Below, piece by piece: positions 1-7,869 of a stretch of 16,099 bases of DNA. The notes beneath the pieces are model-generated. The model was not told where the DNA came from and did no database searches. It worked only from the letters and a program-made list of their open reading frames with translations. The stretch spans positions 4,433 through 20,531 of the forward strand of contig DHDI01000003.1 of the NCBI GenBank assembly GCA_002399285.1, in the 5' to 3' direction. Position 1 is the stretch's first letter. Each line of letters starts with the position of its first letter. This stretch comes from Thermoanaerobacterales bacterium UBA4880 (GTDB taxonomy: Bacteria > Bacillota > Thermoanaerobacteria > Thermoanaerobacterales > UBA4877). A program made the position numbers and the translations under genes.

Positions 1-56
1 CCGCATTGGATTTTGTACTTATAGACGATTTTAAAATTTCTATAGGGAGAATTCCA

Positions 57-1358
57 ATGAAGAACAATAATTTTCGTACGTTTGTTTTATTCTGGGCAAC
101 GCAGTCCGTTTCACAGATGGGCAGCGCCATGTCCAGCTATGCCCTGACGATATGGGCATATTCCATGACGCATGCCGCGATGTCGGTCTCGCTGCTTACT
201 TTTTGTTACTATGTTCCATATATAGTGATAAGCCTTTTTTTCGGTCCGGTGATCGACAGGCACGGTAAAAAACAGGTCATGCTCCTCTCGGATTCCACAG
301 CGGCGGTATGTACGCTGTTCGCCTTTTTCCTGTGGCGGTCCGGCGGGCTGCAGCTGCGGCATATATATATCATCAATATGGTCATAGGCATGATGAACGC
401 ATTTCAGGCTCCCGCCGAATCGGTAACGATCGGTTTATTGGTGCCTGATGACAAGCAGGCGGCGGTCAGCGGAATGGACTCGTTTGCAGGGAATCTGGTC
501 ACTACTGTTTCACCCATTCTTGCGGTGGCGCTCTATGAGGCCGCCGGCCTGGGCATGGTATTTTTGACGGACTTTGTGACCTTTTTATTCGCGTCATCGG
601 TCTTATTGCTGTATATCCGCATACCGGAGCCGGTGTGCGAACATGGGCAAAGCGCGGAGGTTGCACCTTTTGCCGGCATAGGGGAGGGATTTCGATTTCT
701 GCGGCGGCATGACGTCCTCTTATACCTCATTGCCACGATGGCCGTAATGAACTTTTTCTCGCGCCTGACCTATGAAAATGTCCTGCCTCCCATGCTGTTG
801 GCTAGGAGCAACGGCGATGCCGGAGCGCTCGGCATCGTCAGCATGGTATTGGGACTTGGGGGTATTGCGGGCGGATTGGCGGTAATTTTTGATAAAAGAG
901 CGCGCGACCCGATAAAAATGGTGTATTGGAGCGCGGCGGTCTCCTTTCTTTGCGGCGACCTGCCGATGGGCATCGGGCGGAACGTATTTGCTTGGTGCGC
1001 CGCCGGTCTAGCTGCCAGCATACCCATCCCATTTATAACGGCGGGACAGCGCGTACTGCTGTACCGCGACGTTCCTGCGGAATTACAGGGCCGTGTTTTC
1101 TCGGTGCGCAATGCGGTCCAGTTCGGCACGATCCCCATCGGTATTCTTGCCGGCGGATTTTTGGCCGATCATGTGTTTGAACCGCTGATGCGGTCGGATA
1201 CGCCGGCGGTGCGTATGCTGCAATTTATAGTGGGCGCAGGCGACGGCAGCGGCATGGCGGTCATGTTCCTCTGCACGGGTACGCTTGGCTCCGCATTTTG
1301 CATTTTGTCATACCGGAGATTAAAGAGATCTAAGTCCGACGGGTCAAGCATGACGTAG
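57..1358 (+). CDS. MFS transporter, drug/macrolide-efflux type
   Basis: Probable proton-driven exporter of the inner membrane, 433 residues, about 12 hydrophobic helices. The loop between helices 2 and 3 reads GPVIDRHGKKQ, the MFS signature (D-R-x-G-R/K-K). The overall pattern resembles MFS_3-type efflux proteins (MefA/EntS-like); the substrate cannot be read from sequence. The frame stays open upstream to a TTG at 6, but the ATG at 57 has a ribosome binding site (AGGGAGA, 44-50) six bases before it, and the protein then starts MKNNNFRTFVLFW as expected for helix 1. It is separated by 108 bases from the next gene and shares no functional theme with it, so it is probably a single-gene unit whose promoter lies outside the window. 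Family call is firm, function is not. Confidence 0.85.
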   Translation: MKNNNFRTFVLFWATQSVSQMGSAMSSYALTIWAYSMTHAAMSVSLLTFCYYVPYIVISLFFGPVIDRHGKKQVMLLSDSTAAVCTLFAFFLWRSGGLQLRHIYIINMVIGMMNAFQAPAESVTIGLLVPDDKQAAVSGMDSFAGNLVTTVSPILAVALYEAAGLGMVFLTDFVTFLFASSVLLLYIRIPEPVCEHGQSAEVAPFAGIGEGFRFLRRHDVLLYLIATMAVMNFFSRLTYENVLPPMLLARSNGDAGALGIVSMVLGLGGIAGGLAVIFDKRARDPIKMVYWSAAVSFLCGDLPMGIGRNVFAWCAAGLAASIPIPFITAGQRVLLYRDVPAELQGRVFSVRNAVQFGTIPIGILAGGFLADHVFEPLMRSDTPAVRMLQFIVGAGDGSGMAVMFLCTGTLGSAFCILSYRRLKRSKSDGSSMT

Positions 1359-1437
1359 AAAACCGAACCCACGGCCTCCTGGTTCGTAGTCAGTCCTGCC
1401 TGCACAAAGACCGTCTGCCATGAATAATTGGTTTCTT

Positions 1438-1455
1438 ATGAGAATAGATTATCAT
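1438..1455 (+). promoter_or_regulatory. Fur/Zur-like inverted repeat before the ZIP gene
   Basis: ATGAGAATAGATTATCAT is an 8-2-8 inverted repeat with one mismatch. Its half-sites resemble the Fur-family consensus (TGATAAT/ATTATCA), but the spacing is two bases instead of the usual one. It ends directly at the GGGGTG ribosome binding site of the metal transporter, a position where bound repressor would block expression. Operator function is inferred from position and resemblance only. Confidence 0.4.
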
Positions 1456-1466
1456 GGGGTGTTAAC

Positions 1467-2192
1467 ATGGATATTCTATCTATCACATTGACGGGACTTT
1501 TCGTAGGCGTCATCGGAACGGGGCTGGGCGGACTGCTGGCGGTCTTCTATAAGCATCCGTCCAAGATATTTTTGAGTATGGCAATAGCGATTTCCGGCGG
1601 CCTTATGCTGTCCATCGTGTGCTTTGATCTTTTGCCGGAGGCTTTTGATATATCGGGGCTCTATTATAGCTTGCTAGGGGTCGTCATTGGTGTTATCATT
1701 GTTATGATAATGGAACAGGTAATGCCGCAGCAAAGCGGCGGGCAGGATACGCAGTATTTAAAGACGGGCCTGCTTATGGGAGCCGCCATAGCCATCCACA
1801 ATCTGCCCGAGGGCCTGGCCATAGGCGCTTCCTTTATGGCTTCTCAGAACGTCGGTTTGGGTATGGCCCTGGTGATAGGGCTGCATGACTTTCCCGAGGG
1901 CCTTTCCATGGCCGCGCCGCTCATGGCGGGAGGCATGAGGGGGCTCGACGTGCTGTACTACACGATACTCTCGGGGATACCCACAGGGGTGGGCGCATTC
2001 ATAGGTGCCTATATGGGCGAGATCTCGCCTCGCCTTATTGCTCTCAGCATGGGCATAGCGGCGGGATGCATGCTTTACATGACCTGCGGCGAGATGTTTC
2101 CCATGGCAAACGACCTTCACAAGGGAAGGGTGACGACGGTCGGGATACTCATTGGAATAATTGCGGGAATAATAATTACGGAGATGCTTTAG
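1467..2192 (+). CDS. ZIP family divalent metal transporter
   Basis: Membrane transporter of the ZIP family (Zn2+, possibly Fe2+ or Mn2+ uptake into the cytoplasm), 241 residues with about eight hydrophobic helices. The two metal-binding helices are plain: HNLPEGLAIG at residues 111-120 and HDFPEGLSMA at 140-149, with FDLLPEAF at 53-60 in an earlier helix. The second site has His-Asp where many relatives have His-Asn or Gln-Asn before the PEG. The frame opens at a TTG at 1428, but the ATG at 1467 follows GGGGTG (1456-1461) at five bases, and the extra upstream residues are not membrane-like. Its TAG stop touches the ATG of the next gene, so it leads the ywlC-ywlE operon. An inverted repeat at 1438-1455 may be its metal-responsive operator. 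Specificity is not determinable. Confidence 0.9.
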   Translation: MDILSITLTGLFVGVIGTGLGGLLAVFYKHPSKIFLSMAIAISGGLMLSIVCFDLLPEAFDISGLYYSLLGVVIGVIIVMIMEQVMPQQSGGQDTQYLKTGLLMGAAIAIHNLPEGLAIGASFMASQNVGLGMALVIGLHDFPEGLSMAAPLMAGGMRGLDVLYYTILSGIPTGVGAFIGAYMGEISPRLIALSMGIAAGCMLYMTCGEMFPMANDLHKGRVTTVGILIGIIAGIIITEML

Positions 2193-3248
2193 ATGACCGA
2201 GATCTACAGGATAGATGAGGATAGAATAGACGACCGGCTGCTCTCGCGGGCAGCGTCGGTTTTACGGGAAGGGGGCACCGTCATATTTCCGACGGAGACC
2301 GTCTACGGCCTGGGCGCCAATGCGTTGGACGGAGCCGCTGTAAAGAAGATATTCGCGGCTAAGGGACGGCCCAGCGACAACCCGCTGATCGCCCATGTGG
2401 CGAACTATGACGGGGTACCTCCGCTGGTATCGGAGATAAACGATGCGGCGAGGGCGCTCATAAAGGCGTTCATGCCCGGCCCGATAACCATAATCATGAA
2501 AAGGTCTGCTGCGGTGCCCGACGAGGTCACCGCGGGGCTGGATACGGTGGGTATAAGGATGCCCTCCCACAGGATAGCGTCGCGGCTCATAGAGCTCGCC
2601 GGCGTTCCTGTGGCCGCGCCCAGCGCCAACATATCGGGCAAACCCAGCCCCACCCGTCCGGAGCACGTCATTCACGACATGGACGGCAGGGTGGACGTGA
2701 TAATAGCGGATGGTGAGTGCGGCGTGGGAGTGGAGTCCACGGTGGTCGACGTCACGGGAAGTGCCCCGACGGTGTTGCGGCCGGGCGGCATTACATTGGA
2801 AGACCTAAGGTCGGTCCTGGGGAAGGTAGAGATAGACCCGGCCGTATTGGAAAAGCCGCGCGAGGGCCTTGTTGCCAGAGCGCCGGGTATGAAATACAAA
2901 CACTATTCACCCGAGGCGGAGGTATTCATAGTGACGGGCCCCGAGGATGCAGTGGCCGGGGAGATAAACCGGCGGGCAAAGGAGGATGCGGCTGCCGGGA
3001 AGAAGGCGGCCGTGCTGGCAAGCTATGAAACGCAGGGATTATATGATATAATGATAATACCTTTGGGTTCGAAAGAGGACAAGCTCTCCATATCCGAAAA
3101 CCTCTTTGCCGCCCTGAGAAAGCTGGACGATATGGGCATAGACAGGGCCTATGCGGAGGCGGTGGACGAAGAGGGGCTGGGCCTGGCCATCATGAACCGC
3201 TTGAAGAAAGCTGCGGGCTATAAAATAATAAGGGTGAGCGAAAGATGA
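2193..3248 (+). CDS. ywlC: L-threonylcarbamoyladenylate synthase (Sua5/YwlC type)
   Basis: Makes threonylcarbamoyl-AMP from threonine, bicarbonate and ATP, the first step of the t6A37 modification of ANN-decoding tRNAs, in the cytoplasm. The 351 residues give the long Sua5 form: a YrdC-like catalytic domain (about 12-205) with PTETVYGLG at 33-41, KGRPSDNPL at 57-65 and PSANISG at 143-149, then the conserved linker PGMKYKHYSP at 231-240 and a C-terminal Sua5 domain. The short TsaC form lacks the last two. The start ATG abuts the preceding stop; GGAG lies at 2180-2183 inside the end of the ZIP gene. The 3' end overlaps ywlE by four bases, as in the B. subtilis ywlC-ywlE neighbourhood. Identification is firm. 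Confidence 0.96.
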   Translation: MTEIYRIDEDRIDDRLLSRAASVLREGGTVIFPTETVYGLGANALDGAAVKKIFAAKGRPSDNPLIAHVANYDGVPPLVSEINDAARALIKAFMPGPITIIMKRSAAVPDEVTAGLDTVGIRMPSHRIASRLIELAGVPVAAPSANISGKPSPTRPEHVIHDMDGRVDVIIADGECGVGVESTVVDVTGSAPTVLRPGGITLEDLRSVLGKVEIDPAVLEKPREGLVARAPGMKYKHYSPEAEVFIVTGPEDAVAGEINRRAKEDAAAGKKAAVLASYETQGLYDIMIIPLGSKEDKLSISENLFAALRKLDDMGIDRAYAEAVDEEGLGLAIMNRLKKAAGYKIIRVSER

Positions 3249-3694
3249 GGGTGCTCTTTGTCTGTACGGGCAATACCTGCCGCAGTCCGATGGCTGCGGG
3301 CATACTGCGAAAGCTTCTGGATGGCCGCGGCATAAGTGACGTCGAGGCGGACTCGTGCGGCTTTGCAGGAGACGGCATGCCGGTGACCACATATGCAGCG
3401 GAGGTCGCAGGGGAAAACGGCATCGATATAAGGGACCATAGGTCGAAGATGATAAACGGAAGTCTGGTGGAATCCGCCGGTCTCATACTCGCCATGTCCC
3501 GGCGCCACAAGGACGAGATAATCAGATATTTTCCGCAGGCGGAGGGTAAGACGTTTACCCTTGCAGAGTTTGCCGGTGAAAGAGGAGATGTGGAGGACCC
3601 GATGGGCATGGGCAGGGACGTATATGTGAGGACCTTCGGCAGACTGCACCGGCTCATCGGAAAGAGCACAGATAAGATAATAGATTACAGATGA
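3245..3694 (+). CDS. ywlE: Protein-arginine phosphatase, low-molecular-weight PTP fold (YwlE)
   Basis: Cytoplasmic phosphatase of the low-molecular-weight PTPase family, 149 residues. The P-loop CTGNTCRS sits at residues 7-14 with nucleophile Cys7 and Arg13; the general acid is in EDPMG (Asp118). Residue 11 is Thr. In B. subtilis YwlE a Thr at this place selects phosphoarginine, whereas tyrosine phosphatases have a bulkier Ile or similar, so the arginine-phosphatase reading (opposing the McsB kinase) is favoured. Start and ywlC stop overlap as ATGA. The usual DPFG is DPMG here. The stop TGA lies in the first partial unit of a 14-bp tandem repeat that fills the next 70 bases. No mcsB is in the window; the exact substrate is inferred. 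Confidence 0.9.
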   Translation: MRVLFVCTGNTCRSPMAAGILRKLLDGRGISDVEADSCGFAGDGMPVTTYAAEVAGENGIDIRDHRSKMINGSLVESAGLILAMSRRHKDEIIRYFPQAEGKTFTLAEFAGERGDVEDPMGMGRDVYVRTFGRLHRLIGKSTDKIIDYR

Positions 3695-3762
3695 TAGATG
3701 ATAGAGTATAGATGATAGAGTATAGATGATAGAGTATAGATGATAGAGTATAGATGATAGAG
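3690..3762 (+). repeat. 14-bp tandem repeat, about five copies
   Basis: Four perfect head-to-tail copies of GATGATAGAGTATA run at 3697-3710, 3711-3724, 3725-3738 and 3739-3752, preceded by a 7-base partial (3690-3696) and followed by a 10-base partial (3753-3762). The ywlE stop codon (3692-3694) falls in the leading partial. The unit is not a multiple of three and carries stops, so it is non-coding. Identity of the copies points to recent expansion by slippage or to a variable-number tandem repeat. Confidence 0.95.
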
Positions 3763-3790
3763 GACAGGCGGCAGGATATGGGCAGAGTCC

Positions 3791-3803
3791 AATTGTTACA
3801 ATT
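3791..3803 (+). promoter_or_regulatory. Inverted repeat upstream of rpiB
   Basis: AATTGT-T-ACAATT is a perfect 6-1-6 inverted repeat 70 bases before the rpiB start, in the stretch after the tandem repeat. It could be an operator for the rpiB-wecB operon. A second inverted pair follows (TTTTTCC at 3811-3817, GGAAAAA at 3828-3834). I see no convincing -35/-10 pair with normal spacing here, so the promoter of this operon is not located. Confidence 0.25.
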
Positions 3804-3872
3804 TAGTTAATTTTTCCGGAAACCTATGGAAAAACATGCACGATTATTCTACAATATAAAGGAGAATTTACA

Positions 3873-4975
<1,103 letters not shown>

Positions 4976-4984
4976 GGCGCCGCC

Positions 4985-5422
4985 ATGCGTCCTTCATGGG
5001 ATGACTACTTCATGGAGATACTGGATATAGTGAAGACCCGGTCCACCTGCATAAGACGGCAGGTAGGAGCCCTCATAGTAAAGGACAACAGGATACTTAC
5101 CACCGGGTACAACGGTGCGCCCACCGGTATGGCCCACTGCGGAGAAGCGGGATGCATGAGGGAAAAGCTGGGCATACCCTCCGGTGAGCGGCAGGAGCTG
5201 TGCAGGGGGCTTCACGCAGAGCAGAATGCGATAATACAGGCCGGTCTGTATGGGGTGAGTATAAGGGGATCTACCCTTTATTGCACACATAAACCATGTA
5301 TTACCTGTACCAAGATGATCATAAATGCTGGTATAATAAGAGTTGTTTACAAGGAAGACTACCCCGATGAATTTTCGGATGAACTCTTTAAGCAATCAGG
5401 GATAAAGGTGGATGTTTATTAG
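4985..5422 (+). CDS. dCMP deaminase (ComEB-like)
   Basis: Zinc enzyme deaminating dCMP to dUMP, the source of dTMP; 145 residues, cytoplasmic. The zinc site is HAEQNA at residues 77-82 (His77, catalytic Glu79) and PCITC at 104-108 (Cys105, Cys108). GYNGAPTG at 41-48 is the nucleotide-binding stretch of the dCMP deaminase branch rather than of cytidine or tRNA adenosine deaminases. HCGEAGC (51-57) lies in the insert that in some relatives holds a second metal. The ATG follows the upp stop by nine bases with a modest GAGG (4974-4977). Together with upp it forms a pyrimidine block. B. subtilis ComEB is the closest named relative I recall. Confidence 0.93.
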   Translation: MRPSWDDYFMEILDIVKTRSTCIRRQVGALIVKDNRILTTGYNGAPTGMAHCGEAGCMREKLGIPSGERQELCRGLHAEQNAIIQAGLYGVSIRGSTLYCTHKPCITCTKMIINAGIIRVVYKEDYPDEFSDELFKQSGIKVDVY

Positions 5423-5440
5423 CAAATGAGGTGGATATAT

Positions 5441-6472
5441 ATGAGGTACCTTTTGTTATTGATGGTCTCCTTTTTAATCGCATATGCGGTCACGCCCGCG
5501 GCAAAGAAACTTGCCGTAAAACTCGGCGCTATCGATATGCCGGGTGAGAGCAGGAGAATACATTCCAGGCCCACGCCAAGGATGGGAGGATTGGCCATAT
5601 ACATTGCTTTTACCGTATCGGCCCTTATATTCATGCCGTTGGATAAGAAGATGATCGGGCTGTTATTGGGAAGCAGTATTATAGCGGCTTTGGGTATAGC
5701 GGACGACATGAAGGGCCTGTCCGCCGCGACGAAGATGGCGGGCCAGATAGTTGCCGCCGCGGTCCTGATGGGGTTTGGTTTCAGGATAGAATGGCTCACA
5801 ACGCCTATGGGCGGTATGATGTATTTAAGCTGGCTTTCCATACCGGCCACTATATTTTGGGTCGTTGGGATAACCAATACGTTCAACCTTATAGACGGAT
5901 TGGACGGCCTGGCCGCAGGCATCGCCGCCATATCTTCCGCTGCGATGTTCATAACTGCGCTGATGAACGGCAGGACTTTAGCCGCGATGCTCCTGCTGAT
6001 GGTGGCAGGATCTGCACTCGGCTTTCTGCCGTATAACTTCAATCCTGCAAAGATATTTATGGGCGACACGGGCTCGCTGTTCCTGGGCTTCGTACTCTCC
6101 GCCATATCCATACAGGGCACGATAAAGGGCGCCACGGCCATAGCCATAGTCATACCGGTGCTCGCCATGGGACTTCCCATATTCGATACGGCCATAGCCA
6201 TAGTGCGCAGGGCCAAGAACGGCATGCCGATAATGCAGCCGGACCGGGGGCATCTGCACCATAGGCTGCTGGATATGGGATTTACGCAGAGGCAGGTCGT
6301 CGTCATCCTATATATAATAAGTGCAATTTTGGGAATGGTGGCCATAGCGGTGACGGAGATCAATCCGCCATGGTCGTTCATACTCGTGCTGGCTGTGCTG
6401 CTTGCCGCCGCAATAGGCACAAAGCGCATGGGGCTATTGAATCCCGTCGAGGAGAAAAATATACATGCATAA
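5441..6472 (+). CDS. wecA: Undecaprenyl-phosphate GlcNAc-1-phosphate transferase (WecA/TagO)
   Basis: Integral membrane enzyme that transfers GlcNAc-1-phosphate (or a related sugar phosphate) from the UDP-sugar to undecaprenyl phosphate, starting teichoic acid or other wall polymer synthesis. 343 residues, about ten or eleven helices. Seen: Asp-Asp at 88-89 (ADDMKG), NTFNLIDGLDGLAAG at 146-160, FMGDTGS at 206-212, and DRGHLHHRL at 268-276, the His-rich cytoplasmic loop that separates WecA/TagO from MraY. ATG 5441 is preferred over ATG 5426 because GAGGTG (5428-5433) sits seven bases before it and nothing precedes the other. It overlaps wecB by eight bases; the pair supplies lipid-linked GlcNAc and ManNAc for linkage units. 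Confidence 0.94.
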   Translation: MRYLLLLMVSFLIAYAVTPAAKKLAVKLGAIDMPGESRRIHSRPTPRMGGLAIYIAFTVSALIFMPLDKKMIGLLLGSSIIAALGIADDMKGLSAATKMAGQIVAAAVLMGFGFRIEWLTTPMGGMMYLSWLSIPATIFWVVGITNTFNLIDGLDGLAAGIAAISSAAMFITALMNGRTLAAMLLLMVAGSALGFLPYNFNPAKIFMGDTGSLFLGFVLSAISIQGTIKGATAIAIVIPVLAMGLPIFDTAIAIVRRAKNGMPIMQPDRGHLHHRLLDMGFTQRQVVVILYIISAILGMVAIAVTEINPPWSFILVLAVLLAAAIGTKRMGLLNPVEEKNIHA

Positions 6473-7616
6473 GGTAAAGCTGATGTCTGTTTTTGGGACA
6501 AGGCCGGAGGCAATAAAGATGGCTCCGCTCATTCTGGAACTCAAAAAGAATGAGGAATTTGAGACCTCGGTATGCATAACTGCCCAGCACAGACAGATGC
6601 TGGATCAGGTGCTGGATATTTTTAAGATAACCGCCGATCATGATCTGGATATCATGAAGGAGAAACAGACCCTGACCGACATCACCACAAAGAGCCTTAA
6701 GGGCTTGGAGGACGTATTCACGGAGGATAGGCCAGACCTTGTGCTTGTGCACGGCGATACCACGACTACGTTCGCGGCTTCGCTCGCCGCCTTTTATCAC
6801 AGGATAAAGGTGGCTCACGTGGAGGCGGGACTGCGCACAAACGACAAATGGTTCCCTTACCCGGAGGAAATGAACAGAAGGCTCACCGCTCCGCTGGCAG
6901 ACATGCATTTTGCGCCTACGGCAGGGGCTAAGGAAAATCTTTTAAAAGAGAATATTGATGCGGACCGCATATATGTCACGGGAAACACAGTGATCGACGT
7001 ACTGCCGTATACGGTGAAGGAAGACTATCATTTTACGGCGTCCGCTTTGAACGATATAGATTTTGCAAACGACAGGGTAGTCGTGGTGGAAGCTCATAGG
7101 AGAGAAAACTGGGGAAAGCCGCTGGAGAGCATATGCCGGGCGATAAAAAGGCTGATGGACAGATACCCCGACACGCTGATCGTCTACCCGGTCCATCTGA
7201 ATCCCGTTGTACGGGACATGGTATATGGCACATTGGGGGGCATTAAAAGATGCCTTTTGATCGATCCCTTGGACATTGACGACATGCATAACCTGCTCAG
7301 CAGGTGCTATATGGTGCTTACGGACTCGGGCGGACTTCAGGAGGAAGCGCCGTCGCTGGGGAAACCTGTCTTGGTTTTGCGCCGCGAGACGGAAAGGCCG
7401 GAAGCGATAGCGGCCGGCACGGTCAAGCTGGTCGGAATTGATGAGGATGATATCTACAGGCAGTCGTCCCTTCTGCTGTCGGACTCCCGGGAATATCTTT
7501 CCATGGCCAACAGCGTGAATCCATACGGAGACGGGCACGCCTCCTATAGGATCGCCGGATATCTGCTCAATCATTTTGGATTTGCCGACCGCGTGCCCGA
7601 AGAATTCCATGCATAA
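6465..7616 (+). CDS. wecB: UDP-N-acetylglucosamine 2-epimerase, non-hydrolysing
   Basis: Interconverts UDP-GlcNAc and UDP-ManNAc in the cytoplasm; ManNAc goes into teichoic acid linkage units or other surface polymers. 383 residues, the usual length. Motifs: GTRPEAIKMAP at 11-21, HGDTTTT at 96-102, HVEAGLRT at 118-125, PYPEEMNRR at 131-139, HRREN at 211-215 and DSGGLQEEA at 287-295, all landmarks of the two-domain GT-B-like fold. The ATG has GAGGAG (6449-6454) ten bases upstream, within the end of wecA. B. subtilis mnaA stands in the same neighbourhood next to upp. Last gene of the operon; an intrinsic terminator starts five bases after its stop. Confidence 0.96.
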   Translation: MHKVKLMSVFGTRPEAIKMAPLILELKKNEEFETSVCITAQHRQMLDQVLDIFKITADHDLDIMKEKQTLTDITTKSLKGLEDVFTEDRPDLVLVHGDTTTTFAASLAAFYHRIKVAHVEAGLRTNDKWFPYPEEMNRRLTAPLADMHFAPTAGAKENLLKENIDADRIYVTGNTVIDVLPYTVKEDYHFTASALNDIDFANDRVVVVEAHRRENWGKPLESICRAIKRLMDRYPDTLIVYPVHLNPVVRDMVYGTLGGIKRCLLIDPLDIDDMHNLLSRCYMVLTDSGGLQEEAPSLGKPVLVLRRETERPEAIAAGTVKLVGIDEDDIYRQSSLLLSDSREYLSMANSVNPYGDGHASYRIAGYLLNHFGFADRVPEEFHA

Positions 7617-7620
7617 AAGA

Positions 7621-7650
7621 AATGTGGGTGATGCCCCCACATTTTTTTAT
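7621..7650 (+). terminator. Intrinsic terminator after wecB
   Basis: AATGTGGG (7621-7628) pairs perfectly with CCCACATT (7636-7643) around a seven-base loop, and the 3' arm runs straight into seven T (7642-7648). It closes the rpiB-wecB operon. Confidence 0.93.
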
Positions 7651-7749
7651 TTTTTATATTATCCTGTTAATTAATTTTTTGGCTGGGGGCAGAATACATA
7701 CAAGTTCTAAGGATTTGTCCTCTATAAAATAAAAAAAAGACCGCCGGTG

Positions 7750-7755
7750 TATAAT
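7750..7755 (+). promoter_or_regulatory. Candidate -10 box in the ywmB leader
   Basis: A consensus TATAAT stands in the 220-base gap between the wecB terminator and ywmB, with T-G directly before it. No good -35 lies 16-18 bases upstream (TTGTCC at 7715 is too far), so this is a tentative promoter for ywmB-murA. A start near 7762 would give a leader of about 105 bases. That leader contains GGGCGG (7788-7793), whose GGCGG part could pair with CCGCC (7741-7745) in a longer transcript, and the masking helix listed separately. Confidence 0.35.
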
Positions 7756-7832
7756 TTCCTCATATGCGGTAAATAATCTATTACAGAGGGCGGAAGACTT
7801 CGGATATATTATCCCCCTTATATATCTAAAGG

Positions 7833-7863
7833 ATCCTCCGCTCCTTATTTATACTAGGAGGAT
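7833..7863 (+). promoter_or_regulatory. Helix masking the ywmB ribosome binding site
   Basis: The ribosome binding site AGGAGG (7856-7861) of the next gene can be closed by two segments just upstream: ATCCTCC (7833-7839) pairs perfectly with GGAGGAT (7857-7863), and CTCCT (7841-7845) pairs with AGGAG (7856-7860). Only one can form at a time. This is visible base pairing; control of translation is inferred. Confidence 0.5.
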
Positions 7864-7869
7864 GGAAAA

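Noticed and set aside
6..56. N-terminal extension of the MFS gene from TTG at 6
   Set aside because: The 17 extra residues (MDFVLIDDFKISIGRIP) are not membrane-like, and a good ribosome binding site serves ATG 57 instead.
1364..1386. Inverted repeat CGAACC/GGTTCG after the MFS gene as a terminator
   Set aside because: The stem is only six bases with an 11-base loop and is followed by TAGTCAG, not a T tract. It may be chance.
3690..3762. CRISPR array
   Set aside because: The 14-bp units are contiguous with no spacers, so this is a simple tandem repeat.
5419..6513. 364-codon minus-strand frame opposite wecA
   Set aside because: It covers the same bases as wecA, whose motifs are unmistakable. 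Its Ala/Met/Ile-rich content is the mirror of a membrane protein on the other strand.
7656..7869. Riboswitch (for example c-di-GMP, c-di-AMP or T-box) in the ywmB leader
   Set aside because: I looked for conserved cores and found none; only short competing helices and the masked ribosome binding site are supported.
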